Below are positions 23,401 through 30,694 of a stretch of DNA of 64,000 nt, one piece after another. The notes beneath the pieces were generated by a model, which was given only the letters and a program-made list of their open reading frames with translations, searched no databases and was not told the origin of the DNA. The translations under genes were made by a program, and so were the position numbers. Each line of letters opens with the position of its first letter. Position 1 is the first letter of the stretch. Source of the DNA: Symsagittifera roscoffensis (taxonomy: Eukaryota > Xenacoelomorpha > Acoela > Convolutidae); NCBI RefSeq assembly GCF_963678635.1, contig NC_087064.1, positions 74,552,390-74,616,389 on the forward strand, in the 5' to 3' direction.

Positions 23401-25558
23401 AACAATTAAGATAAACGCATCTCAAACAAACACGAAACCGACCTAAAAACAACTTCACTGAGTTCAATATCTGGTACAGAGTCTAAAAACGAGCTTCCAA
23501 TAGCAGAGTGACAGCTGATCTGAAAACAATATTATGGATTTGGATTACCAAAGATCGAAAGAAAAAATTGAGGAACTTAAACAGAAGTTATTCTTATACC
23601 AATAAATAGAAGGAGAGCGATCTCAATGAGCTCTACAGCACTTCGAAATCAATTGTGATACTGAATTTTTCAGAATCAATTATGCATGGAACTTCAGCAG
23701 GGGAATTTAAGCATTTTGGACATCAGCTAAAGCTGGGAACTCTCTAAAGTCACGGGTGCTGTCGAAAACTCTTCTTCTTTACCTTTAATATTTTACCTTT
23801 AATATTTATAGAAATTCTATCAGAGACGAGACAGACAGTTTAAAAAATGAAAAAAGAAAACATTCCACACAGATGCCAATCAGAGCTTCGCGCAACATGC
23901 GATACAAAAATCATTAAAAACAGAACCAAAAAAAAACAATTCGATAAGTTTGAAAAATATCACAAGAGCAAAAATTAAGTCAAATTAGCTTAAGAACCAG
24001 AAAAGCGCCATAGCAATGCATCATTCAATCTCTTTGAGAGACGTTCGGTGAAAAGATGATAAAAACTTCAGCCACAGCCAAAAGATAGCCAACAGACAGT
24101 TGGAAAAGTCAATAAGCACAGGAAAAACAAAAAAACTTGACTTGGTTTTTCGAAAACACTTCAACTTTCGAATTTCAACGTTAAAACATATTAGCCAAGA
24201 GCTATTTGAATTTTCAAGAATTTATGATTGATATCAAGATAGTAAAAAAGATTAAACATGCAGCAAAATACACCAATAAAAAAGGAAGCAACAATGAACC
24301 AATCTGTTGAAATAACTTGCAAAAAGTACATAAAACGAAAATGCTTGAGCACGAAGTCGAAAAACACCTCAATAAGTTATACATTCTACTCATATCTCTA
24401 ATTAGCTTGAGGTAATTAATCCAAAAAAAGATCGACCGAAACTTTAAGGTGTTTCATTTTTTCAATAGATATTTGAATCAAGAATCAAAAATGCAATCAG
24501 AAGCACAAAATATTAAAAACAGCCTTAAAAGAACAAACTAGTATGAGTGTCAGGGGCGGATTTTAGGGGGACGCCCTCTTCCTTGGGGATTCGACCCCCT
24601 GTCGACCCAAAGGGTTCCCCCTTTGTATTATTTTGAGACATCCAATTTTGGTAACGGACGCTAAAAAAATTTCTAAAGGCGCATTTGGCGCCAATATATA
24701 ATAATTTTTGAGGGGTAAGAGCGCGCCAAAAAACAACGCAATTTTTAGGGAAAAATTTTCCAAAAAGTGCCTATATAGCCTTTTTGTTGGTTTTTTTCAA
24801 AATTTTGCCTCCGGTGCAGAAAATTTGGCCAAAACGAGGTCTTTTTATCGCTTTGGGAGAGCTCGGAAAACCAACTTGGTCGACCTAGAAAAAATTGTCC
24901 TCGAGAAAATAGTAGATACTCCCCTGACGAATCTCTTGCCTGGAAATTAGGCTGACATAACATCAGCCAAAAAAAATACATTTGCACCAATTTTCAAATT
25001 TTCGGAGACTCAGAACCTAAAAACCGCCTAACACTAGAAATAGCGATGCCTCACCTCAGCAAGCGATTCAATATAAAAAACAATGTACAAATTTCGATAT
25101 ATTATTTTGACTTAAAACAAATATTTGTTTCCTCTAGTTAAATATGTAATTTTCACATACTGCTCGAATTTATGGCTCGAGATAACTAGACTTACAATAC
25201 TAAGAGTTTGTCTAATGTCTATAGACTTCAGCCACAGCCGGAAATCTGGGTAACTTGATATTTTTTGCTGATTAGATATATCATTCTGCGCGCAATCCCG
25301 ATTGAGAGATTGTTTTGAAGAAATTTGTTCGGCAAACAAACGTGCCAGCTCCTTCTGAAATTATAAATAAGGATTAGCGGGCAAAATCAAAATACCGGGG
25401 AACGTTTTTGATTAAACTTTCAGAACTCTTACTCTAATTCGCTCTCGGCTGACACCATGCGGAGACGTTGCGTCTAAATCTAATACAGCAATAGTTTCAT
25501 TAATTTGTAGCTGCAAATTTTGGAGCAATGAGAGCACATCGTCTAAGTCAACTTCCAT
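5261..25558 (-). CDS. KSR: Kinase suppressor of Ras (KSR), 18 coding exons, complete
   Basis: KSR is the scaffold and pseudokinase that assembles RAF, MEK and ERK downstream of Ras at the plasma membrane. I joined 18 exons by reading splice sites; every junction keeps phase and the total is about 1,060 codons. Domain order matches the family. Exons 1-4 form the CA1 coiled-coil/SAM-like region. Exons 7-8 form an atypical C1 zinc finger (two His, six Cys). Exons 8-13 are a Ser/Thr-rich linker. Exons 14-18 form the kinase domain. The kinase has glycine loop GHGRFASVY, VAVK with the lysine retained (mammalian KSR has Arg), HKDLRTNN in place of HRD, DYG in place of DFG, and APEL. The N-lobe carries a Ser/Thr-rich insert of about 65 residues after VAVK. 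The start is the ATG at 25,558, five bases after a 3' splice site. One junction is uncertain (the exon 12 donor). Family assignment is firm. The catalytic state is not known. Confidence 0.95.
5974..6698. repeat. Foldback MITE of Tc1/mariner type in KSR intron 17
   Basis: Two arms of about 300 bp, inverted and roughly 90% identical, flank a ~100-bp spacer. The ends read CAGTG...CACTG and are bordered by TA at 5,972-5,973 and 6,699-6,700. This matches the TIR and TA duplication of Tc1/mariner elements. No transposase is encoded, so it is a non-autonomous hairpin element. Confidence 0.8.
6942..7206 (-). CDS. KSR: KSR exon 17 (activation segment to C-lobe)
   Basis: It encodes WLSSLAPELVTVLSP and ETDVYAFGVVCFELFSG, the APE and DVYAFG landmarks of the RAF/KSR kinases. 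The exon is flanked by TTTTTCAG and GTAAAC. Confidence 0.95.
7545..7684 (-). CDS. KSR: KSR exon 16 (catalytic loop, DYG motif)
   Basis: It encodes GMGYLHGRAIVHKDLRTNN and ITDYGLANI. The catalytic-loop HRD is HKD, as in other KSRs, and DFG is DYG, so both aspartates are kept. The exon is flanked by GCTACAG and GTGAGT. Confidence 0.95.
7951..8455. repeat. Imperfect inverted repeat (~100-bp arms) in KSR intron 15
   Basis: Segment 7,951-8,050 is the reverse complement of 8,356-8,455 at roughly 80-85% identity. A spacer of about 300 bp separates the arms. A member of the dispersed repeat family (head CATAGCCAACAGACAGTT) begins near 7,705, beside the left arm. Confidence 0.7.
8581..8677 (-). CDS. 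KSR: KSR exon 15 (kinase hinge)
   Basis: It encodes LCKGKTLYRKIHQTRDEMP, matching the hinge FCKGRTL of vertebrate KSR. The exon is flanked by CATTTCAG and GTTAAT. Confidence 0.92.
8863..9290 (-). CDS. KSR: KSR exon 14 (kinase N-lobe with large insert)
   Basis: It encodes the glycine loop GHGRFASVYRGYWHGEVAVKVY, shown here as separate motifs GHGRFASVY and VAVK. A Ser/Thr/Asn-rich insert of about 65 residues follows, then the helix C region (KDIKTLCKARHNNIVLF). The exon ends ATCACCAG at a GC donor (GCAAGT), making a GC-AG intron. Phase joins it to exon 15 as IITSLCKG. Confidence 0.93.
9449..9526 (-). CDS. KSR: KSR exon 13 (pre-kinase)
   Basis: A 26-codon exon encoding TDSENAANGATSSFRDRWSI just before the kinase domain. 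It is flanked by GTTTTAG and GTTCGT. Confidence 0.8.
9816..10261 (-). CDS. KSR: KSR exon 12 (Ser/Thr/Ala-rich linker)
   Basis: It encodes DRDLITKSECGQEGCLSV and then a long Ser/Thr/Ala/Pro-rich segment. The acceptor (ATTCAG) is clear. The donor is not: GTGTGT at 9,815 and GTATTA at 9,785 both keep phase, so the exon may be 30 bp longer. Confidence 0.75.
10595..10774 (-). CDS. KSR: KSR exon 11 (linker with degenerate FxFP-like motif)
   Basis: It encodes PAGSSMNLGQPRSVRNIS through PTYSHIFNFTHT. The FNF triplet lies where vertebrate KSR has its ERK-docking FxFP site, but here Thr replaces Pro. The exon is flanked by TTTTATAG and GTTTAA. Confidence 0.85.
11381..11840 (+). repeat. Dispersed ~450-bp repeat, copy in intron 10
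   Basis: The head reads ACATAGCCAA then AAGAGTAATGAACGCAAG. The tail reads GAGTCTTCACTACG then TTCATTACTCTT. Head and tail share the inverted 14-mer AAGAGTAATGAACG, so the family looks like a MITE with short terminal inverted repeats. It has no coding capacity. Confidence 0.7.
12218..12656 (+). repeat. Dispersed ~450-bp repeat, second copy in intron 10
   Basis: It has the same head (ACATAGCCAACCGAAGATT), internal order and tail (TATAAGAGTCTTCACTACG) as the copy at 11,381. Confidence 0.7.
13109..13314 (-). CDS. KSR: KSR exon 10 (Ser-rich linker)
   Basis: It encodes AFRPVATISSHFVPQG and then a Ser-rich stretch ending SPTGTG. The exon is flanked by TGTTTAG and GTAACC. A repeat-filled intron of about 2.3 kb follows. 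Confidence 0.85.
14813..15842 (+). repeat. Two tandem copies of the dispersed repeat in KSR intron 9
   Basis: The first copy runs from about 14,813 to 15,315. The second follows at once, from about 15,322 to 15,842. Both carry the CATA(G/T)CCAA head and the TAAGAGTCT tail of the family. Confidence 0.65.
15843..16265 (-). repeat. SINE-like repeat with tRNA-derived promoter
   Basis: On the minus strand near 16,210-16,140 a tRNA-like stretch carries an A-box-like TAGCTTAAAGGTAG and a B-box GGGTTCGAAAC. The acceptor and T stems do not pair well. The other end carries the short palindrome GCGAAGTTGCACTTCGC, shared with the copy at 25,671. I read it as a tRNA-derived SINE rather than a tRNA gene. 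Confidence 0.5.
17021..17365. repeat. Short MITE with perfect 20-bp inverted ends, KSR intron 9
   Basis: CATGCGCGAAGGACCGAATG near 17,023 is repeated as its exact reverse complement near 17,344. A third partial copy of the CGAAGGACCGAA motif lies just inside the right end. Length is about 345 bp and there is no ORF. Confidence 0.7.
17514..17592 (-). CDS. KSR: KSR exon 9 (linker)
   Basis: A 79-bp exon encoding MDPKLKRSLETKSGSSTWSP and ending in a GTAAGT donor. Frame choice is set by the phases of exons 8 and 10. Confidence 0.85.
18544..18608. repeat. Near-perfect short hairpin in KSR intron 8
   Basis: AAGTGAACAATCTCC (18,551-18,565) pairs perfectly with 18,586-18,600. The pairing continues outward with two mismatches for about nine more bases, and there is a ~20-nt loop. 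Size and shape resemble a microRNA precursor or a tiny foldback repeat. Confidence 0.55.
18777..19000 (-). CDS. KSR: KSR exon 8 (C1 zinc finger, second half, Ser/Thr-rich linker)
   Basis: It completes the C1 domain with RFKCHKKCQLNAPASCG, then runs into a Ser/Thr-rich linker ending LPRKG. The exon is flanked by GTGTGTAG and GTAAAT. Confidence 0.93.
19075..20037 (+). repeat. Dispersed repeat: one full copy and one internally deleted copy in KSR intron 7
   Basis: A full copy lies at about 19,075-19,505. A second at about 19,790-20,037 lacks part of its middle but keeps the head (ATAGCCAACTGACAGTTT) and tail (AAGAGTCTTCACTACG). Confidence 0.65.
20424..20553 (-). CDS. KSR: KSR exon 7 (C1 zinc finger, first half)
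   Basis: It encodes HRIGHKFVAKKF followed by CGVCAKFLITGVKCQDC, the first His and four Cys of the C1 domain. The spacing between the His and the first Cys is about four residues longer than in vertebrate KSR. The exon is flanked by GCTGTAG and GTATTC. Confidence 0.93.
20735..20820 (-). repeat. tRNA-like fragment in KSR intron 6
   Basis: On the minus strand there is an A-box-like ATAATTTAGTGGATAATCC and a B-box GGTTCGAGGCTC at tRNA-like spacing. Stem pairing is poor, so it is probably the head of a SINE. Confidence 0.4.
21079..21146 (-). CDS. KSR: KSR exon 6 (linker)
   Basis: A small 68-bp exon encoding PGDASDDGYYTSVEKSPGPP, between GCTTTAG and GTAAGT. The short length, good splice sites and matching phases support it. 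Confidence 0.85.
21345..21477 (-). CDS. KSR: KSR exon 5 (linker)
   Basis: The exon is flanked by CTTTTAG and GTATAG and encodes GSSTILQRSASVEHPPL followed by a Lys/Gln-rich stretch. Both phases fit its neighbours. Confidence 0.8.
22545..22690 (-). CDS. KSR: KSR exon 4 (CA1 SAM-like end)
   Basis: This exon encodes the conserved IRAIASKCGASDAEIETL stretch, equivalent to the RCGAS segment of vertebrate KSR CA1. The upstream sequence TTTAGAG offers two AGs. Phase selects the second, so the exon starts at 22,690. The donor is GTAAAT. Confidence 0.88.
22849..22930 (+). repeat. 35-bp tandem repeat, ~2.5 copies
   Basis: The phrase TTTTGTGCCCATTATAA and then CTTTTGGATCCA repeats with a 35-bp period in KSR intron 3. 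Confidence 0.75.
23443..23519 (-). CDS. KSR: KSR exon 3 (CA1 region)
   Basis: The exon is 77 bp, flanked by TTTTCAG and GTCGGT. It encodes ISCHSAIGSSFLDSVPDIEL and ends in phase 2. That phase fits exon 4 only if the second of two overlapping AGs is used as acceptor there. Confidence 0.8.
24085..24300 (+). repeat. Dispersed repeat, head fragment in KSR intron 2
   Basis: The family head (ATAGCCAACAGACAGTTG) is present but the usual tail is missing, so this copy is truncated. Confidence 0.55.
24551..25033. repeat. Possible non-autonomous hAT-like element
   Basis: The left end CAGGGGCGGATTTTAGG resembles hAT terminal repeats. The right end holds CCTAAAAACCGCC, a shorter inverted match. I see no clear 8-bp target duplication and no transposase. 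Confidence 0.35.
25196..25354 (-). CDS. KSR: KSR exon 2 (CA1 region)
   Basis: The exon is 53 codons, flanked by TTTCAG and GTAAGT. It encodes KELARLFAEQ through SYPDFRLWLKSIDIRQ, which matches the KSR CA1 motif ..SYPRFSDWL.. in position and character. Confidence 0.9.
25433..25558 (-). CDS. KSR: KSR exon 1 (start codon, CA1 region)
   Basis: The exon starts at ATG 25,558 (MEVDLDDVLSLL) and ends with ATTAGA at a GTAAGA donor, 42 codons, phase 0. A 3' splice site (TTTTTAG) sits five bases upstream of the ATG. The 5' UTR is therefore completed by an upstream exon or by a trans-spliced leader. Confidence 0.85.
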
Positions 25559-25668
25559 TCGCTCTAAAAACAATCAACTCATTAATACGCTCATCAGCTA
25601 GATGCAAAAAATTCTACATTAGAATTTTGATACACTGAACACGACAATAGCTATTCAAACATATATTA

Positions 25669-25935
25669 CAGAGGCGAAGCTGCGCTTCCTAAACACTAGC
25701 GAGAACACGACAAAGAGAAAATCTATAAATCGCAATGACCCTCAAATTAGCAAAAATTCGGCGACGTCTCGGATTCGATCTGCGACCTAGAGATTAGGAG
25801 TCTCACGCACTAACTACTCAGCCACGGACGCTTAATAAATCACAAAAACTAGCCACGAATAAGTGAACACTTTAATGAACACCTTTATTTGCGAGTTAGG
25901 TTAGCGCTAGACTAACGCTCGCAAGCCGGCTAGTT
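25669..25935 (-). repeat. SINE-like repeat with tRNA-derived promoter, upstream of KSR
   Basis: On the minus strand near 25,832-25,760 lie an A-box TGGCTGAGTAGTTAG, an anticodon-like loop CTCCTAA and a B-box GATCGAATCC. The T stem and acceptor stem are broken. The end at 25,671 (ACAGAGGCGAAGCTGCGCTT) matches the copy at 15,843. Confidence 0.55.
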
Positions 25936-27218
25936 TAATAAAAAATAATTGATCACGTTGCAAGTATAAAGTCAACAGAAGTTATCACCAGGTGTTCTTC
26001 CCTCATCATATTCTCGAAAAAGAACTTGGTGGAAAAATATTTCACTATTGCCCGGCGAAGTACAAGCAGCAGAAATGTTCCAACCAATTTGCTAAATAAA
26101 AACAGAAAACAAAGATATTAACTTTTACTGAATGTATATATTTTATTTGTGAAAAACAGCTGACTTGAATGAAAAAAAATCTCGAAACTTTCGCCGTGCC
26201 AAACGAGAAAGAGGCCCTTATTAACAACTCTTCAATCATCACTCTAAACTGGTTTGAAAATCAAACACATTTAGATCTTCTTTCCTTCCGTGCCCAGAAA
26301 TTTTTGTACGTAACGTTATTTCACAGAGGCGAAAGAATATGAAAAAACTAGCTATATCAAAACGAATAAACCAAGTTATGAAAAAGTACGCCAAGAAAAA
26401 GAACGGGGGGAACGAGAAATTAACATCGGAAGACAACTTACCAAACGTTTAAGAAGCCGAAAAATCTGAACAGAAACCCTTTGAGACAAAAAAATCGAAA
26501 AAAACTCAAAACATAATAAAACCGTACCCCTCCCCTCAAAAGCCCCACACGCACGCAAAAATATTTCGCTCATCAAACATCGCAAAATGAGGCCATTAAC
26601 TCATCATAATATAGGAGGCTAAAACTATTTAGCCAAAACAATGAAATTTTATACTATGGTAACTCATCTTCCACAACAAAAGCTACATTGGTGTTTTGAT
26701 TTCGTTTATTCGATCTGTTTTCCGCTTCTTCAATGGGAGAGTTCAAGCTATAAGGTTAGAATTGGAATTAGCTTCAACAAAACCAGTTTCTTCACGGTTG
26801 CCCAAAGCAGCTTATTGGGTGTTATTATTTTTTTTTATGGCCTTTGCATTTTTAATGACTTTTGCGTTGATAACTCCGATTGATAAACAAGTCGTCGATC
26901 AATCCGATTATTTTCTATATTGCGATGATATCAAAAATTGATGTGACAAAAGTTCTGTTGAAATTCAAAGTGGTATCAAATTTTTGGTTGATGAAAAAAA
27001 ATTCTTTGGTACCACATCCTGACAAATCTCGCGTTTAACCGAACTTAATTAGATCTTTACAACGGATAATCAGTCATTGAGTTAGTCGATAAAACAAAAT
27101 AACTCTTCTAAATAACTCTAAGATGAACTGTCAAACACATTTCAATAAAAAATTATAAAAATGCTTCTCTTTTCCAGAAATAGTCCGTTCAGTGTCTCGC
27201 ATATGGCCAAACTCGATG
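25936..27218. other. Gene-poor flank between KSR and the giant retrotransposon
   Basis: I see no convincing gene. A short plus-strand frame at about 26,696-26,941 encodes a hydrophobic segment (YWVLLFFFMAFAFLMTFALI) and then a stop, but it has no ATG or clear acceptor. At about 27,175 a TTTCTCTTTTCCAG acceptor-like sequence precedes the insertion point of the giant element. Confidence 0.35.
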
Positions 27219-27422
27219 TGTGCCAGTCGGTCATATTTGGAAGTTTGACCTTGAGAGAAGCAAAAAACACTTGATTTTGGAGTGAAATTTAATTTTTCAA
27301 AGTTTCGAATGGAACCTGTCATGCACGATTTTCTCGCGAGAACTGAAAATCAGAAAAAGAGATCAGAACAATTTCAGAACGATTAAGACACACACGCGGG
27401 AAAGTCGCAAGAAAAAACAGTA

Positions 27423-27445
27423 GGAAATTGCTATTCGCAATTTCC
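27423..27445 (+). promoter_or_regulatory. U3 palindrome conserved between copies
   Basis: GGAAATTGC and GCAATTTCC are exact reverse complements separated by five bases. In the second giant copy the same place (52,872-52,890) keeps a 7-bp version with a changed loop. It is a candidate transcription-factor site or RNA stem. Confidence 0.6.
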
Positions 27446-27803
27446 ATCACTATAATAATCGAGAGTAGAGCTGTCCCATCTGTGACAGAGACGAGAGCAT
27501 TCCCTCGAGTTGGATTATTACGATTGGAATACTATTCTTGACTGGACCAGAGTGAACCTTCGGTGGAAAGGTGGACAGCTGGAGTGTCCCAATGGTTCAC
27601 GAGAACTTGCAGTCTAGAGTAAAAACTTGTTCTTGTTGTTGAAACTGACTAACATTAAACTCATATTAGTTACTTTATTAATTCTTGAGTTGTTTACCGA
27701 CTTATTTACTTCCTGGTTCTTGAGCGTGCTACAATGTGAGTACTTAATTTAAATTCTAGAGTGTGTTTTATAATTGTTATGTTGAGGTAAGGCGAGTTTT
27801 AGG

Positions 27804-27845
27804 TTGATCCATCTGAAATGGATCAAAGTTCCACTGTCTAATAAA
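27804..27845 (+). promoter_or_regulatory. Conserved hairpin followed by poly(A) signal in LTR
   Basis: TTGATCCAT pairs with ATGGATCAA across a 5-nt loop, and AATAAA follows 13 bases later. Related LTRs keep the hairpin with paired changes: the LTR at 51,715-51,733 has AATCCAT with ATGGATT. The duplicate in the 3' LTR is at 49,922-49,963 and would direct 3' end formation. Confidence 0.7.
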
Positions 27846-28144
27846 AAGTAACTTAACGGATTGTTCCAACCCGGTTTTTAACGGCGTTCATGTATTTTGG
27901 GTATCTAGAGACCTAAGTATGGGGACGTTTCTAATTCTAGAGTGGGGGGATATTTTAGTAGTAGCCTTTAAGCTGTAACGGGTCGTAGTCTCATGTCACA
28001 AGCGAACCGAACTGGCTCCGACCGTTCTTGAGGTAGAAAAACACAAGAGATAGTGTCCCTGACCCTTGAGCCAGTGGTTATAGGGCCTATTTTTCTTAAG
28101 CCTCATGTGTGACTGCAGTAGACGAATGTTACATAGTGTTTTTA

Positions 28145-28159
28145 TGGCGCTCCTGGGTG
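28145..28159 (+). promoter_or_regulatory. Probable primer-binding site (tRNA-Asn-like)
   Basis: TGGCGCTCCTGGGTG begins 11 bases after the LTR. It matches the complement of the animal tRNA-Asn 3' end at 13 of 15 positions; the two mismatches are an adjacent swapped CT. The tRNA identity is recalled, not searched. Confidence 0.5.
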
Positions 28160-28625
28160 TTTACGACATCAAGACTACGGAGTCGAACCCACTTGAGACA
28201 GCTTCGGGCTGAATGCCCATTCTAGAGTACCGGCGGTACGGTTCGACAGGAACGTGCAAACCTTCCGGTTGTACCGTGATAGCTTTTTAAGAAAACTCGA
28301 GAAAATTTCCTGGTACGCTCTCCGAACGAGGCTTAGCTAACCGAGTAAAGGGGGGCAACTAGGGGGACAAAAACACGAGCAAAAAGACAAAAAGCAAAAC
28401 AAAAACCAAAAAAGAATAGAAAAAGGAACAAAAACCATAAAACGAAAAAAGACAGTGACTTTGACACCAGATTAGTTGGATCAAACCTTTATATTAATTA
28501 AATAGTATACCCATACTGTTTTACAAGTTCGATCGTTTCGATCAACCTAGCAATTTAAACCAGTAAACTGAATAAAGTGCCCGAAGTGGGGCGTTGTCAA
28601 GGGTTTTCAGATAGCTTGGAACTTA

Positions 28626-28825
28626 GCTGGACCAATAGGAGACTTGACTGGAAGAGGTGACCAGCCGAGTGGGAAAGTGGTTCAGGGACACTTGAGCTGA
28701 ACCAATAGGAGACTTGACTGGAAGAGGTGACCAGCCGAGTGGGAAAGTGGTTCAGGGACACTTGGCTGAACCAATAGGAGACTGGACTGGAACAGGTGAC
28801 CAGTCGAGTGGGAAAGCAGCCAAGA
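28626..28825 (+). repeat. Three tandem ~70-bp units in the leader
   Basis: Units start near 28,626, 28,696 and 28,765 with GCTG(A/G)ACCAATAGGAGAC. Each runs through GGTGACCAG(C/T)CGAGTGGG. The third is the most diverged. Confidence 0.85.
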
Positions 28826-29668
28826 AGGATTTGGCAATTCTCGAGTTCTCAAGTTGGGCAGAACGGGTATCGTTAGAATCCACATTACATTATAGGAGAT
28901 AAGTGTAAAATTGGATAAGCGAAATCCCCCAGTTTTGAGGAACGTTTTTACTTGAGCAGGCCTGGAAACAGGTCTACGGTTTTCTCTTGAGAGGTTTAGC
29001 ACCCGGCGCTTAAAGTAATTTTTAGGCTTAAGAAGGGGGGCTAGAAAGGGGGGAGGTTAGAAGGGGGACTGGTTAGGCTAGAGGTTGGCGGTTGTAAATT
29101 GCAAAAAGGGGGAAATTAGAGTAACTAATTAGTCGACATCGTTGACTTAGTTACATTAGAAATTAACACGCGTTGGTAATATTAGGTGGAGATCCAAAAT
29201 TCAACTCGAGTTAAGGCTGGTACGCTGGTTGGTTTGGTAGGGGGGACCGGATATAGACAGCTTTTGTGATACCCCATAAGATCACTAGTGGGGGGAGGAA
29301 AACGCGTGGCAATTAGGTACCAGACATTTTTTTTAGACGAAAGGTAGACATTGGTCACCTTTAAATTTTAGGTGGGCTCATTTTTCTGTTTTTATTATTT
29401 TTCTTACTTAAAATTTTTGTTGCATTTTATTGAGGATTTGTGTTTGGTTTTATACGAACAGGTGATCACAAGATACCTGCGCACCTACATTGAAATAGAA
29501 ACAACCAAAAAGAAGAGGGGGGTCAGCATTTGGCTTTTAAGAGAGGGTTTTTGGGAAAATTTTACTAGAGCTTGAGTGGTGGTACAAGGTACGGTGGTTC
29601 AAGAAGACCCTACAACGAGGAAGACACTCCGTGACGAGTATTGGGACAAGACCGAAGAAGTCTTGGGA

Positions 29669-30415
29669 CAGAGCAGTCTTGGGATAGTGGTCTTGGGACA
29701 GGGTCTTGGGACAGTGGTCTTGGGACAGGGTCTTGGGACAGTGGTCTTGGGACAGGGTCTTGGGACAGTGGTCTTGGGACAGTGGTCTTGGGACAGGGTC
29801 TTGGGACAGGGTCTTGGGACAGTGGTCTTGGGACAGGGTCTTGGGACAGTGGTCTTGGGACAGTGGTCTTGGGACAGGGTCTTGGGACAGGGTCTTGGGA
29901 CAGGGTCTTGGGACAGTGGTCTTGGGACAGGGTCTTGGGACAGGGGTCTTGGGACAGTGGTCTTGGGACAGGGTCTTGGGACAGTGGTCTTGGGACAGTC
30001 TTGGGACAGTGGTCTTGGGACACTAGTCTTGGGACACTAGTCTTGGGACACCAGCCTTGGGACACTGGTCTTGGGACACTACCCTTGGGACACTAGTCTT
30101 GGGACACTAGTCTTGGGACACCAGCCTTGGGACACTGGTCTTGGGACACTACCCTTGGGACACTAGTCTTGGGACAGTAGTCTTGGGACACTAGCCTTGG
30201 GACACTAGTCTTGGGACAGTAGTCTTGGGACACTGGTCTTGGGACACTACCCTTGGGACAGTAGTCTTGGGACACTAGCCTTGGGACACTAGCCTTGGGA
30301 CAGTAGTCTTGGGACACTAGCCTTGGGACACTGGTCTTGGGACAGTAGTCTTGGGACACTAGTCTTGCGACAGTAGTCTTGGAACAGTGGTCTTGGTACA
30401 AGGGTCTTAGGACAC
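29669..30415 (+). repeat. CTTGGGACA minisatellite (~54 units of 13-14 bp)
   Basis: Units of TCTTGGGACAGTGG or TCTTGGGACAGGG fill the first half. Units of (T/C)CTTGGGACACTAG type fill the second half, all 14 bp. A 70-bp higher-order block (five units) repeats at 30,027-30,097 and 30,097-30,167. G-triplets at 29,884-29,912 fit a G-quadruplex with loops of 3-4 nt. The array is in the leader just before Gag. Confidence 0.95.
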
Positions 30416-30694
30416 TAACGGAGAGTACTGTGATAGTGACGAATAGTCTTGGGACGGTATAGAAATTGAAGTCAAATTACAACAAGTGCGTTTTAAGACA
30501 GAATAAGACAAATCGAAATAGGTAGGGTTAAGACCAAATTAAGGAAAATTTTTCGGAGGTTTTAGAAAGAGAATTGGATAAGGTTTTTAACACGTTGTAC
30601 AGAATTTGTTACCACAAAAAATATTTTTTTTACCCTTAGAATAGAATCGTGTATATAATAAAATTGTAAATAGAAGCAGTTGTAAATAGAAATA

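Larger units (their letters stand above)
27219..28133 (+). repeat. 5' LTR of the giant element
   Basis: This 915-bp LTR begins TGTGCC and ends GTTACA. It matches 49,337-50,251 throughout as far as I can read. It contains a perfect palindrome (27,423-27,445), a weak TATAATAAT (27,451), a GAG|GTAAGG donor-like site (27,784-27,792), a hairpin (27,804-27,826) and AATAAA (27,840-27,845). Five CTTGAG hexamers occur in it. Confidence 0.95.
28134..30694 (+). other. Long untranslated leader of the giant element
   Basis: About 2.56 kb separates the 5' LTR from Gag, and I see no coding region in it. It contains the likely primer-binding site, three ~70-bp tandem units (28,626-28,825), several G-runs (28,354; 29,034-29,070; 29,241; 29,290) and the CTTGGGACA minisatellite. 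It presumably holds the packaging signal. Confidence 0.75.

Noticed and set aside
25760-25840. Functional tRNA gene
   Set aside because: A and B boxes and a plausible anticodon loop are present, but the T stem and acceptor stem do not pair.
29576-30096. Long ORFs on both strands across the CTTGGGACA array
   Set aside because: They exist only because the repeat lacks stops in several frames. Composition is pure repeat and no start context or domain is present.
29669-30415. CRISPR-like array
   Set aside because: The units are contiguous 13-14 bp without unique spacers, and the context is an animal retroelement.
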